Shown here: positions 1 through 7,055 of the stretch, one piece after another | Layout of the letters: every line of letters begins with the position of its first letter | Position numbering within the stretch: the stretch's first letter is position 1 | DNA from: SIG299 sp051880375 | GTDB taxonomy: Bacteria; Bacillota; Clostridia; Lachnospirales; Lachnospiraceae | DNA: 26,031 bases | Assembly: GCA_051880375.1 (NCBI GenBank) | Contig: JBJENV010000027.1 | Span: forward strand, 1-26,031 | Reading direction: 5' to 3' | Notes under the pieces: model-generated | Told to the model about the DNA's origin: nothing | Seen by the model: the letters and a program-made list of their open reading frames with translations, nothing else | The model's database searches: none | Program-made: the position numbers and the translations under genes

Positions 1-890
1 AGAATTCCGGTACGGAAGCAAATGAAGCCATGATTAAAATGGCAAGAAAGTACGGAGTGGAAACCTATGGTCCGAAGAAGTATCATATTGTAACTGCAGC
101 CATGGGCTTCCACGGTAGAACCTTTGGTTCCATGTCTGCTACCGGTCAGCCGCATAACGCTTGTCAGATTGGTTTCGGCCCTATGACGGACGGATTTTCC
201 TACGCGGAATACAACAATCTGCAGGCATTTAAGGATGCATGTACGGAAGATACGATTGCGATTATGATTGAGCCGGTACAGGGAGAGGGCGGCGTACATC
301 CTGCTACACAGGAATTTATGACAGGACTCCGAAGCTTCTGTGATGAAAAGGGAATGCTGCTTTTGATTGATGAAGTGCAGACCGGCTGGTGCAGAACCGG
401 AGCAGTGATGTCCTTTATGAATTACGGAATCAAGCCGGATATTGTATCCATGGCAAAGGCATTAGGAGGCGGAATGCCAATCGGTGCAATTTGCGCATCC
501 GAGAAGGTTGCAAAGGCATTTAATCGGGGTTCCCACGGAACTACTTTCGGGGGACATCCGGTCTGCTGTGCGGCAGCGCTTGCACAGGTCAATGAACTGT
601 TGGAGCGCAATCTGGCAGACAATGCGAAAAAAACAGGCGCATATTTCATGGAAAAGTTAAAGACACTTCCTCATGTGAAGGAGGTCAGAGGACAGGGATT
701 GTTAGTCGGCGTGGAATTTGATGACAGTATTTCAGGGGTAGAGGTAAAACACGAGTGTCTGCATCGCCATCTGCTGATTACAGCAATCGGTGCGCATACC
801 ATCCGTATGATTCCTCCGCTTATCATTACAGAGGAAGACTGCGATAAGGCAACTGAGATTATCAGAGAGTCTGTCCTTGCGTTAGGCTAA
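1..890 (+). CDS. Class III PLP aminotransferase (ArgD/ornithine aminotransferase-like), 5'-truncated by window edge
   Basis: The gene runs in from the left edge: the reading frame is open from base 3 and already reads NSGTEANEAMIKMARKYG, the cofactor-binding segment of class III aminotransferases, so the true start lies upstream. Other family signatures follow in order: GFHGRTFGSMSATG, the DEVQTGWCRTG stretch with the cofactor-contacting Asp, and AKALGGGMPIGA, whose Lys (codon 456-458) should form the Schiff base with PLP. HGTTFGGHPVCCAAA resembles acetylornithine/ornithine aminotransferases more than GABA aminotransferases. It transfers an omega-amino group from a diamine-type or omega-amino acid to 2-oxoglutarate, giving a semialdehyde. 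The stop is 20 bases before the start of an iron alcohol dehydrogenase, so the two are one operon. Near the proline reductase cluster, the substrate could be ornithine (feeding proline) or 5-aminovalerate (the reductase product); sequence alone does not decide this. Confidence 0.9.
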   Translation, partial: NSGTEANEAMIKMARKYGVETYGPKKYHIVTAAMGFHGRTFGSMSATGQPHNACQIGFGPMTDGFSYAEYNNLQAFKDACTEDTIAIMIEPVQGEGGVHPATQEFMTGLRSFCDEKGMLLLIDEVQTGWCRTGAVMSFMNYGIKPDIVSMAKALGGGMPIGAICASEKVAKAFNRGSHGTTFGGHPVCCAAALAQVNELLERNLADNAKKTGAYFMEKLKTLPHVKEVRGQGLLVGVEFDDSISGVEVKHECLHRHLLITAIGAHTIRMIPPLIITEEDCDKATEIIRESVLALG

Positions 891-910
891 ATTTGAATCG
901 GGAGGAAATT

Positions 911-2059
911 ATGAAAGAGTTTACTTTTTCGGTTCCGCAAAATATCACGGTAGGCAGGGGAAGTCTTGCAAAGCTTCCGCAGGTGGCAGGTGAGCTTGGC
1001 GGAACGCATGCATTTATTGTTTCCGATGCATATCTGAATAAAATCGGACTTGTAACAACATGTGCGGACGCATTGGAGAAGGCCGGAATACAGACGGATG
1101 CCTTTACGGAAACGGAGGGAAACCCTTCTGTGGAAACAGTAGAAAAGGCAACCGCGGCATTTAAAGCAAGCGGAGCAGATTTTATTATTGCGTTGGGCGG
1201 CGGTTCGCCGATGGATGTGGCGAAGGCGGTCGGAGTCGTGGCAAAGTACGGCGGAAGCATTACGGAATACGAAGGCGGCGGAAAGGTGCCGGGAGATATT
1301 GTTCCCCTGATTGCGGTTCCGACGACGGCAGGTACCGGTTCTGAGGTAACGGCATTTTCTGTGATTACCGACCATAGCCGCAATTACAAATTGACGGTGT
1401 TCAGCTATAAGCTGATTCCGAAATACGCTATTCTGGATGCAGAGCTTCTTACGACAGCACCGGCTTCGGTAGCGGCAGCCTGTGGCGTGGATGCTATGAT
1501 ACATGCCCTGGAGGCTTATATTTCCAAGGCGGCTTCTCCGTTTTCTGATGCCATGGCAGAAAAGGCACTGGAGCTGATCGGAAAAAATATCCGTGCCTAT
1601 GTGGCAGACCGCAAGAACCTGGAGGCTGCGGAAGCAATGGCAGTAGGCTCTCTCTTTGCGGGAATTGCTTTTTCCTGGGCAAGGCTCGGCAATGTTCATG
1701 CAATGAGTCATCCGGTCAGTGCCTATTTTAATGTGCCTCACGGCGTGGCGAATGCCATCTTACTGCCGGTGATTGTGGAATACAATGCCCTGGCAGACAG
1801 GGGGAAGTACCGGAATATCTATCGTTATATTTCAAGAGAAGCGGTTCCTTCGGAACACTTTGCTCCGGAACTGCTGGCAGAGGAACTGAAGGCGCTGAAT
1901 AAGGCGCTTGGAATCCCGGCATCCTTAAGCGAAGTAGGAGTAACAGAAGATAAGCTCGATGCCATGGCAGAGGACGCCATGAAGAGCGGAAATGTTGCGG
2001 TAAATCCAAGAAGCACCACAAAAGAAGATATTCTGATGCTGTACAGAAAAGCTTTGTAA
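911..2059 (+). CDS. Iron-containing (group III) alcohol dehydrogenase
   Basis: A 382-residue NAD(P)-dependent alcohol/semialdehyde dehydrogenase of the Fe-ADH family (DhaT, FucO, butanol and 4-hydroxybutyrate dehydrogenases). The frame is open from a TTG at 893, but ATG 911 is chosen because GGGAGGA (899-905) sits five bases upstream. The dinucleotide-binding GGGSPMDVAK is at residues 96-105. The four metal ligands expected for the family are visible: D194 and H198 in DAMIHALEAY, H263 in GNVHAMSHP and H277 in VPHGVANA. Full family length. It follows the aminotransferase by 20 bases and ends at a hairpin terminator, so it closes that operon. The pairing suggests reduction of the semialdehyde made by the aminotransferase to a hydroxy acid (for example 4-hydroxybutyrate or 5-hydroxyvalerate). 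The exact substrate cannot be read from the sequence. Confidence 0.9.
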   Translation: MKEFTFSVPQNITVGRGSLAKLPQVAGELGGTHAFIVSDAYLNKIGLVTTCADALEKAGIQTDAFTETEGNPSVETVEKATAAFKASGADFIIALGGGSPMDVAKAVGVVAKYGGSITEYEGGGKVPGDIVPLIAVPTTAGTGSEVTAFSVITDHSRNYKLTVFSYKLIPKYAILDAELLTTAPASVAAACGVDAMIHALEAYISKAASPFSDAMAEKALELIGKNIRAYVADRKNLEAAEAMAVGSLFAGIAFSWARLGNVHAMSHPVSAYFNVPHGVANAILLPVIVEYNALADRGKYRNIYRYISREAVPSEHFAPELLAEELKALNKALGIPASLSEVGVTEDKLDAMAEDAMKSGNVAVNPRSTTKEDILMLYRKAL

Positions 2060-2086
2060 GTAGACAAATGGATTTCACATTTATAG

Positions 2087-2125
2087 AATGCTTCCGTCAG
2101 TTGAGCTGCGGAAGCATTTCTTTTG
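2087..2125 (+). terminator. Hairpin terminator after the aminotransferase-dehydrogenase operon
   Basis: AATGCTTCCG (2087-2096) pairs perfectly with CGGAAGCATT (2109-2118); the 12-base loop contains a further CAG/CTG pairing. It is followed by TCTTTTG, a moderately T-rich tract, on the plus strand. It starts 27 bases after the dehydrogenase stop. The TGA stop of the convergent LysR gene (2097-2099 on the minus strand) lies inside the loop, so one hairpin may serve both directions, although the minus-strand exit is not T-rich. Confidence 0.7.
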
Positions 2126-2972
2126 TAAGATTTAAGAATTTCATGGCTGCCGGTGACATGTTTTCTTTGGATTTCACGGCAACGCCGAGTGTTCTTTGAT
2201 AAAACGGTTCTAAAGGATAGGAGGCTATCTGGTCCTCGAAGTTGCGGATAACCAGCTTGGGAAGGATACTGATTCCGAGCTTGTTTGCAATCATGGAAAT
2301 AATGGCATGGTCATCCTTGGAGGAAAACAGAATATTCGGCTTTACCTCTGAAGTATCCAGAGCATAGTGGACATCATAATCCGTACCCATTGCAGAAATG
2401 ATAAAGTTCCGGTCATTGAAGTCCGAAATTTGAAAAGAGCCGGATTCGGGAATCGGATGATCCTTAGGAAGAACTGCCATCAGCGGGTCTTCGCAGAGTG
2501 GGATGAATTCTAACAGATTCAGCTCACGCTCACTTAAGAGCCCGAAGTCCGCCAGGTCATTCTCTACCCATTCCACAATGTCATCGGTACCACCCTCCAT
2601 TAATTGAATATTGATATTCGGATAAATTTCCCGGAAGTGGTGGATGATTTTAGGCAGCCAGTGAATGGAGATACTGGAAAAGGTAGCGATGGTAAGCTGA
2701 CCGGTTTCCAGACCATTAATCTCATTAATCATCTGTTCCAGATTTTCATGCATGGACAGAAGAGAGCGCACAGTGGGAAGAATTCGTTCCGCATTAGAGG
2801 TCAGCTTTACTCCCTGCTTTGTCCGTATAAACAGGGGGAACCCTACTTCGGTCTCCAAAGATTTCAGAATATGGCTGACACCGGACTGGGTATACCCCAG
2901 ACGTTCTCCGCTTTTTGTAAAATTTTCTGTTTTTGCGACATCTGCAAAAAGGGAACATTTTTTTATATCCAT
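2097..2972 (-). CDS. LysR-family transcriptional regulator
   Basis: A 291-residue LysR-type regulator. The N-terminal winged helix-turn-helix covers about residues 1-60 (CSLFADVAKTENFTKSGERL then GYTQSGVSHILKSLETEVG), followed by the linker helix and a periplasmic-binding-like effector domain (about 85-290) with the usual FSSISIHWLPKIIHHF opening. The frame can begin at a TTG at 2999, but ATG 2972 is preferred because GGAAGG lies about nine bases upstream and the protein then begins MDIKKCSLF, normal for the family. It is divergent from prdC, the usual geometry of a LysR regulator and its target, and shares with it a 276-base region containing two promoters and dyads. The effector is unknown; proline or an operon product is a reasonable guess. 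No PrdR-type sigma-54 activator is present in the window. Confidence 0.9.
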   Translation of the reverse strand: MDIKKCSLFADVAKTENFTKSGERLGYTQSGVSHILKSLETEVGFPLFIRTKQGVKLTSNAERILPTVRSLLSMHENLEQMINEINGLETGQLTIATFSSISIHWLPKIIHHFREIYPNINIQLMEGGTDDIVEWVENDLADFGLLSERELNLLEFIPLCEDPLMAVLPKDHPIPESGSFQISDFNDRNFIISAMGTDYDVHYALDTSEVKPNILFSSKDDHAIISMIANKLGISILPKLVIRNFEDQIASYPLEPFYQRTLGVAVKSKENMSPAAMKFLNLTKEMLPQLN

Positions 2973-3003
2973 ATCGTGTTTCCTTCCTTTCCGGAACAAA
3001 GAA

Positions 3004-3035
3004 AAAGGCGCTAAAGAAAAGTCTTTAACGCCTTT
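3004..3035 (-). terminator. Terminator-like hairpin in the lysR leader
   Basis: On the minus strand AAAGGCGTTAAAG (3035-3023) pairs with CTTTAGCGCCTTT (3016-3004): 13 pairs including one G-T, loop ACTTTT, followed by TTCTTTG. In this orientation it has the form of an intrinsic terminator. It lies only a few bases after the predicted lysR transcription start and before the lysR ribosome binding site, so it would be transcribed first. It could attenuate lysR, protect the mRNA 5' end, or block antisense transcription. Confidence 0.55.
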
Positions 3036-3047
3036 GTTATGATAAAT

Positions 3048-3076
3048 AGTATAATCTTAGAAAATTTCATTGTCAA
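3048..3076 (-). promoter_or_regulatory. Sigma-A promoter of the lysR gene
   Basis: Read on the minus strand: -35 TTGACA (complement of 3071-3076), 17-base spacer, -10 TATACT (complement of 3048-3053). The -35 is a perfect match and the -10 five of six. The predicted transcription start is near 3041, giving a leader of about 70 bases that contains the hairpin at 3004-3035. Confidence 0.7.
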
Positions 3077-3087
3077 CATCTTTGACA
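3071..3087. promoter_or_regulatory. LysR-type operator-like dyad over the lysR -35 box
   Basis: TGTCAA-CATCT-TTGACA is a perfect 6-base inverted repeat. Its core has T at 3073 and A at 3085 separated by exactly 11 bases, the T-N11-A form of LysR-type recognition sites. It covers the -35 box of the lysR promoter, which would fit negative autoregulation. Part of the symmetry arises from the -35 hexamer itself, so the assignment is tentative. Confidence 0.45.
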
Positions 3088-3146
3088 TGAAAAAATGTAA
3101 TGGAAGGAATCAGAACCTGTCATGATAGAAAAAGGAAAAAAGAAAA

Positions 3147-3172
3147 GCAGCAATGAGGTTTTGTCATGCTGC
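3147..3172. promoter_or_regulatory. Dyad centred about 65 bases upstream of the predicted prdC transcription start
   Basis: GCAGC-A-ATGA (3147-3156) is complementary to TCAT-GCTGC (3164-3172) with one bulged A and the loop GGTTTTG. Its centre (about 3160) is near -65 relative to the predicted start at about 3224, where LysR-type activators usually have their recognition site. TGTCATG occurs within it and again at 3118. Binding by the divergent regulator is inference. Confidence 0.35.
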
Positions 3173-3188
3173 GGAGAGAAAACTTCAT

Positions 3189-3217
3189 TTTACAAATCGG
3201 AGTCTTGTGGCTATAAT
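3189..3217 (+). promoter_or_regulatory. Sigma-A promoter of the prd operon
   Basis: -35 TTTACA (3189-3194), 17-base spacer, -10 TATAAT (3212-3217). The predicted start is near 3224, 25 bases upstream of the GTG start of prdC. I see no sigma-54 (-24 GG / -12 GC) promoter here, in line with the absence of a PrdR-type activator from the window. Confidence 0.7.
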
Positions 3218-3248
3218 CAAATCAAATTGAACGCAGAGGAGTGAGAAC

Positions 3249-4556
3249 GTGAAGAAACGATTCCGTTTTCCTTTGAAGCAGCATATCGGAGTGCCAACTG
3301 CCCCAACAATTGTCAAAGGTGACAAAATTGTTCGTGGGCAGTTGCTTGCTTTTAAGGGAGAAAATCAGTTGGGAGCCAACATTTATTCCAGTGTATCCGG
3401 TGTTGTAACAGAGGTAAATGAAAGTGAAATTGTGATATTGGCGGATGAAATACAGTCGGACGGATATGTACCGTTACAACAGGATACTCCGCTTGCACTG
3501 ATTGAGGAAGCGGGAATTGTCGGACTGGGGGGAGCAGGTTTTCCAACGTATGCAAAGCTTGCTGTACCATTACCATCCGACGGAGTGGTGGTGATTAATG
3601 CCGCAGAATGCGAACCGATTCTGGAACATAATATTGCAGCAATTACGAAACATCCGGAACAGCTGATTCGCGGATTACAGATTGTGATGGATGTGGTAAA
3701 GGTAAACAAAGGCATCATTGCCATAAAAGAAATGCATACTGAAGCGGTTGCACGCCTGCGCGAGGTATTAAGTGATGAGCGAATCCGGATTGCCCTGCTG
3801 CCGAATCTGTATCCGATGGGAGAGGAGAGAGCCATTCTTCGTGAAACGTTAGGAGTATTGCTTAGCGTGGAAAGTCTTCCGACAGAAGCACATGCAGTTG
3901 TAATCAACGCAGAAACCGCCTGCAGAATTCAGGAGGCAGTGGACTTAAGAAAACCGCTGATTGATAAAAACCTGACGGTTGCCGGAAAGCTGAAAGGAAA
4001 CGAAAACCTGATTCAGGTGTTTGAAGATGTTCCTATCGGGATATCCGTGGCAGATATGTTTGAAAGGGCAGGAGGTCTGGCAGAAGGATACGGCGAACTG
4101 ATTATGGGTGGTCCTTTTACCGGAAAAAGAACCGGATTGTCGGAGCCGGTAGTAAAAACAACCGGCGGACTCATTGCAACAGAGTGCTTTATGGGAAGGA
4201 AGGAGAAGCTTGGACTTTTAGTCTGTGCCTGCGGAGCAAATAAAGAACGGCTGACGGAACTTGCAGAAAGTATGGGTTCCGAGGTTGTAGGAGTGGAGTA
4301 CTGTAAGCAGGCTCATCCTGTAAAGAGCGGACTGAAATGCGAAAATCCGGGCAAGTGTCCGGGACAGGTGCAGAAAGTTATGGCGTTAAAAAAAGCGGGT
4401 GCACAGGCTGTGCTCATCAGTAACTGCACCGACTGCTCCAATACGGTAATGAGCTGCGCACCTAAGCTTGGCCTGCCGGTATACCACTGTACGGACGGTG
4501 CGATGCGCGCAGTCAATCAGAGAATGATTCGTAAGATTCATCTTGAAAGGAGATGA
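3249..4556 (+). CDS. prdC: Proline reductase-associated electron transfer protein PrdC (RnfC-like), all-cysteine form
   Basis: A 435-residue cytoplasmic RnfC-related protein, starting at GTG 3249 with AGAGGAG seven bases upstream. The N-terminal part (MKKRFRFPLKQHIGVPTAPT) and GIVGLGGAGFP (89-99) match the RnfC/NuoF-type flavin/NADH-binding fold. The C-terminal third is rich in cysteines (C326, C328, C352, C364, C370, C393, C396, C403, C414), consistent with Fe-S clusters or redox pairs. PrdC is thought to connect NADH-derived electrons to proline reductase. From memory, some clostridial PrdC proteins carry selenocysteine. Here NCTDCSNTVM is encoded with ordinary TGC codons and the frame contains no internal TGA. 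It is the first gene of the prd operon. Its TGA stop (4554-4556) lies inside the left arm of a long inverted repeat, so its last residues may be altered relative to homologues. Confidence 0.9.
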   Translation: MKKRFRFPLKQHIGVPTAPTIVKGDKIVRGQLLAFKGENQLGANIYSSVSGVVTEVNESEIVILADEIQSDGYVPLQQDTPLALIEEAGIVGLGGAGFPTYAKLAVPLPSDGVVVINAAECEPILEHNIAAITKHPEQLIRGLQIVMDVVKVNKGIIAIKEMHTEAVARLREVLSDERIRIALLPNLYPMGEERAILRETLGVLLSVESLPTEAHAVVINAETACRIQEAVDLRKPLIDKNLTVAGKLKGNENLIQVFEDVPIGISVADMFERAGGLAEGYGELIMGGPFTGKRTGLSEPVVKTTGGLIATECFMGRKEKLGLLVCACGANKERLTELAESMGSEVVGVEYCKQAHPVKSGLKCENPGKCPGQVQKVMALKKAGAQAVLISNCTDCSNTVMSCAPKLGLPVYHCTDGAMRAVNQRMIRKIHLERR

Positions 4557-4719
4557 GACTCCCACCTCTGTAGGTGGTGAGTGATAACAAGTCAGTCTTG
4601 GTGGGAGTCCAATCTCCTTCCAAGATAAACGCTCCGCGAGGATGCGCAGCGATTCTGTTCGGAAGATGTCAGCAAAGCTGACCAGAATCGCGCGCCAAGT
4701 CTCACGTGCGTTCGACTTG
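4542..4719 (+). ncRNA. Structured intercistronic element between prdC and prdA (possible palindromic mobile element remnant)
   Basis: The spacer is filled with nested inverted repeats. First, bases 4542-4566 are complementary to 4600-4624 with only three mismatches (25-base arms, 33-base loop). Second, a competing hairpin inside it pairs ACTC-CCACCT (4558-4567) with AGGTGG-T-GAGT (4572-4582), with one bulged T and the loop CTGT. Third, GCGC-A-GCGATTCTG (4644-4657) pairs with CAGAATCGC-GCGC (4683-4695); nested in it is GTCAGC-AAA-GCTGAC (4668-4682). Fourth, CAAGTC (4696-4701) pairs with GACTTG (4714-4719). Short bulged hairpins of this kind resemble the subterminal palindromes of IS200/IS605-type or PATE elements, but no transposase or TnpB is present. 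It may equally be an RNA element that sets the prdC:prdA ratio. It matches no named RNA family that I recognise. Confidence 0.5.
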
Positions 4720-4750
4720 AAAAATAAAAAAATCAGATGGAGGAAAAACA

Positions 4751-6544
4751 ATGTCAATTACAAACGAAACCCTGCAGCAGCATTTGAAGGACCCGGCAAT
4801 ATTCTGCTGCCGCAGACAGAAGGGGCTGGTAATCGGGGCCGCGGATTTGGAGGACCCGTCTCTTTTTGAAGATATGATAGAAGCGGGGCTTCTGGAACTG
4901 AGCGAAGAAGGATTAAGGATTGAACAGGTACTCGGTTCCACACTGTTACAGGATGTGGAAGCTCTCACACCGATTACCAGGGAGGTATTGGACAGAGTAA
5001 ACGAGGCGAAGGAAGGCAACACAGAGGAAGCAAAGAAAACGGCGGCAACTGCGACGGAGGCCTTTGCACCGGTGATAAAGACAAGCGTAGGAGGGAATGG
5101 AATGATTCACATTGAAATCGGAAAAGCAGAAAAGCTGGAGAATCTGAGCATGGATATTCCGGTATTTTCAGGGATGGCAGCATTGCCGGTTCAGCCTGTA
5201 CAGACGGTTGAGGAAGCAGTGAAAAAAGAGAAAAAGGTAATTCGTACACTGATCAAAAAGCACATAAAAATTACAGATGCGGAAATCGGAACGGAAACCT
5301 CCATCAAAAACGGCAAGATTACGATTGACGGAAGCATCGTAAAGAAAGCAGTGTTAGAGGATCCTCTCTGCAAGAGCATGGAGCTGTCCGTCATCCGGCC
5401 TGAGGAGCGTCACATCTATACCGAGACGATTATGGATGTGTGTCCGATTGCCACCAAGGTGGAGGGCGAGCTTGGAAGCGGTGTTACCAAGGTCGCAGAC
5501 GGCGTTGTCTTTATGCTGACCGGTGTAGATGAGGATGGGGTACAGGTACATGAATTCGGCTCCTCGGAAGGCTATCTTGACGAAAAAATGTATTTTGGAC
5601 ATCCGGGCTGTGCAGACGAAAACGATATCATTATTCGCTGTAATGTTGTGATTCAGAGACTGTCCGGAATGACCAGACCGGGTCCGTTTGCTGCCCATAA
5701 GTGTCAGGATTATGTGATTCAGGCAGTCAGAAATGAACTGAAAAAGTACGAGGGTGATATTGTCAGAGAGGAAGTATGTGAGGATGTCCGCAGACCGGGA
5801 AATCCGCGTGTCGTTCTGGTCAAGGAAATCATGGGTCAGGGTGCCATGCACGATAATGTTATCTGCCCTACGGAGCCTTGCGGTATCTTAGGCGGACAGA
5901 AAAATGTCGACTGCGGCAATGTGCCGATTATTCTGACTCCGAATCAGGTACGTGACGGTTCCATTCATGCTCTGACCTGCATCGGGCCTGCAACAAAGGA
6001 GATGACGCGTCACTATATCCGTGAGCCTCTGGTAGAGGGACTTGCTGCGGATGAAGAAATGGATTTGGTAGGAGTTGTCTTTGTCGGCTCGCCTCAGGTA
6101 AACGACGAAAAGCTGTGGGTATCCGAACGGCTTGGTTCCTTACTGGAATCCCTGGATATTGACGGATGCATTATTACAACAGAAGGCTTCGGAAACAACC
6201 ACATTGACTTTATACAGCACATCGGCCAGGCAGGAAAGAGAGGCATTCCGGTAGTCGGCGTATCCTTCTGCGCATATCAGGGACAGCTGGTAGTAGGAAA
6301 TGAATATGCAACTGCCATGGTAGAGGAAAACATGGACCAGGGCGGTTTTGAAAACAATGTGGCAGGCTGCTCCTGTGTGACCAGAGAGGTAGCTGCCCGT
6401 GCCATTCAGATGTTGAAAAACAAAATGGCAGGTGTGGAAATCAAACCTGCACCAAAGAAATGGAGTAATGATGTCATCAATGCAAACAATAAGCTGCTTG
6501 GACTTCCGGAAACCGTCTTGTTAGACAACGGAACCTTACACTGA
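4751..6544 (+). CDS. prdA: D-proline reductase proprotein PrdA
   Basis: A 597-residue proprotein of D-proline reductase, which reductively cleaves the D-proline ring to 5-aminovalerate in Stickland fermentation. The start ATG 4751 follows GGAGGA (4740-4745). The N-terminus (MSITNETLQQHLKDPAIFCC, then VIGAADLEDPSLF) and the body match the PrdA family, which is related to glycine reductase component B. PrdA self-cleaves at an internal cysteine to form a pyruvoyl cofactor. The cysteine of ALTCIGPATKE, codon 5978-5980 (residue 410), fits that site (Cys421 in Clostridium sticklandii, from memory). Cleavage would give fragments of about 409 and 188 residues, close to the known 45 and 23 kDa subunits. 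It is preceded by the structured spacer and overlaps the next gene in TGATG. Confidence 0.95.
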   Translation: MSITNETLQQHLKDPAIFCCRRQKGLVIGAADLEDPSLFEDMIEAGLLELSEEGLRIEQVLGSTLLQDVEALTPITREVLDRVNEAKEGNTEEAKKTAATATEAFAPVIKTSVGGNGMIHIEIGKAEKLENLSMDIPVFSGMAALPVQPVQTVEEAVKKEKKVIRTLIKKHIKITDAEIGTETSIKNGKITIDGSIVKKAVLEDPLCKSMELSVIRPEERHIYTETIMDVCPIATKVEGELGSGVTKVADGVVFMLTGVDEDGVQVHEFGSSEGYLDEKMYFGHPGCADENDIIIRCNVVIQRLSGMTRPGPFAAHKCQDYVIQAVRNELKKYEGDIVREEVCEDVRRPGNPRVVLVKEIMGQGAMHDNVICPTEPCGILGGQKNVDCGNVPIILTPNQVRDGSIHALTCIGPATKEMTRHYIREPLVEGLAADEEMDLVGVVFVGSPQVNDEKLWVSERLGSLLESLDIDGCIITTEGFGNNHIDFIQHIGQAGKRGIPVVGVSFCAYQGQLVVGNEYATAMVEENMDQGGFENNVAGCSCVTREVAARAIQMLKNKMAGVEIKPAPKKWSNDVINANNKLLGLPETVLLDNGTLH

Positions 6545-6993
6545 TGAAAGCGATGGACTATATCATTAATCCTGTTCTGATGGGCGGACTGGTAAAAGAA
6601 GTGAAGGGTGACTTTGTCAAGGTGCATCTGCATGGGAGACTGGGGGTTATTACAGTGCCAAGGGCTCTTGTGCTGGAAGAAATGCAGCTTAAGCCGGGGC
6701 ATGAAATGCAGTTCTATTTCAGCTATCTTCAGGTAAATGAAGCACCCTATGACTATGACAGCAGTTCTATCTGCTGTGACAGAGTATTGGAACCCTGTCT
6801 GGTAGGCGGTATCATTACGGAAGTCAATGATACTGCAATTAAGGCGGATATCATGAATGAGCTTGGTACCGTCGCGGTTCCCAGACGCTTCGTATTTACG
6901 GATGTGCCTTTGAAAGAAGGCCAGAATATAGAGTTTTACTTTAGTCCGATGCACGTAATAGGAAAACGGGAGATACCGGCAGAATCGATTTAG
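6544..6993 (+). CDS. Small prd-operon protein with two tandem copies of a beta-rich domain
   Basis: A 149-residue soluble protein whose ATG overlaps the prdA stop (TGATG, 6542-6546), implying translational coupling. It is an internal duplication: PVLMGGLVKEVKGDFVKV with LGVITVPRALV and FYFSYLQV (about residues 10-63) recurs as PCLVGGIITEVNDTAIKA with LGTVAVPRRFV and FYFSPMHV (about 83-138). Alternating hydrophobic residues suggest two small beta barrels. I see no catalytic or metal motif, though CC at the centre and other cysteines are present. From memory, similar small proteins in clostridial proline reductase clusters are labelled CBO2463/CBO2479-domain proteins; I could not verify this. 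It is not a PrdD/PrdE-type PrdA paralogue. The position between prdA and prdB suggests a role in complex assembly, maturation or proline sensing, but the function is unknown. Confidence 0.8.
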   Translation: MKAMDYIINPVLMGGLVKEVKGDFVKVHLHGRLGVITVPRALVLEEMQLKPGHEMQFYFSYLQVNEAPYDYDSSSICCDRVLEPCLVGGIITEVNDTAIKADIMNELGTVAVPRRFVFTDVPLKEGQNIEFYFSPMHVIGKREIPAESI

Positions 6994-7055
6994 ACAGACC
7001 GGTGTGTAAATTTGTGCCTGCTGCATCAGATTGCAGGCTAAGGAAAGGAATGGTA

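Noticed and set aside
887..1741. Long open frame on the minus strand opposite the Fe-dehydrogenase
   Set aside because: The product is rich in Cys, His and Arg with no recognisable fold, and the plus strand encodes a clear dehydrogenase with a ribosome binding site; it is an antisense shadow.
3082..3110. TTGACA at 3082 as a second plus-strand promoter for prdC
   Set aside because: There is no acceptable -10 box 16-18 bases downstream; the TTTACA-N17-TATAAT pair at 3189-3217 is better and closer to the gene.
4542..4624. SECIS element for selenocysteine insertion at the end of prdC
   Set aside because: The TGA at 4554 ends an already complete PrdC, bacterial SECIS hairpins lie immediately after the Sec codon with a short conserved loop, and no homologous protein sequence continues past the stop.
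4577..4681. Possible leader peptide from GTG 4577 after an AGGTGG stretch
   Set aside because: The start is non-ATG, the peptide has no regulatory codon run, and the AGGTGG is better explained as one arm of the local hairpin.
4642..4869. 75-codon frame starting in the prdC-prdA spacer
   Set aside because: It begins within the stem-loop structure, lacks a ribosome binding site and overlaps the well-supported PrdA N-terminus in another frame.
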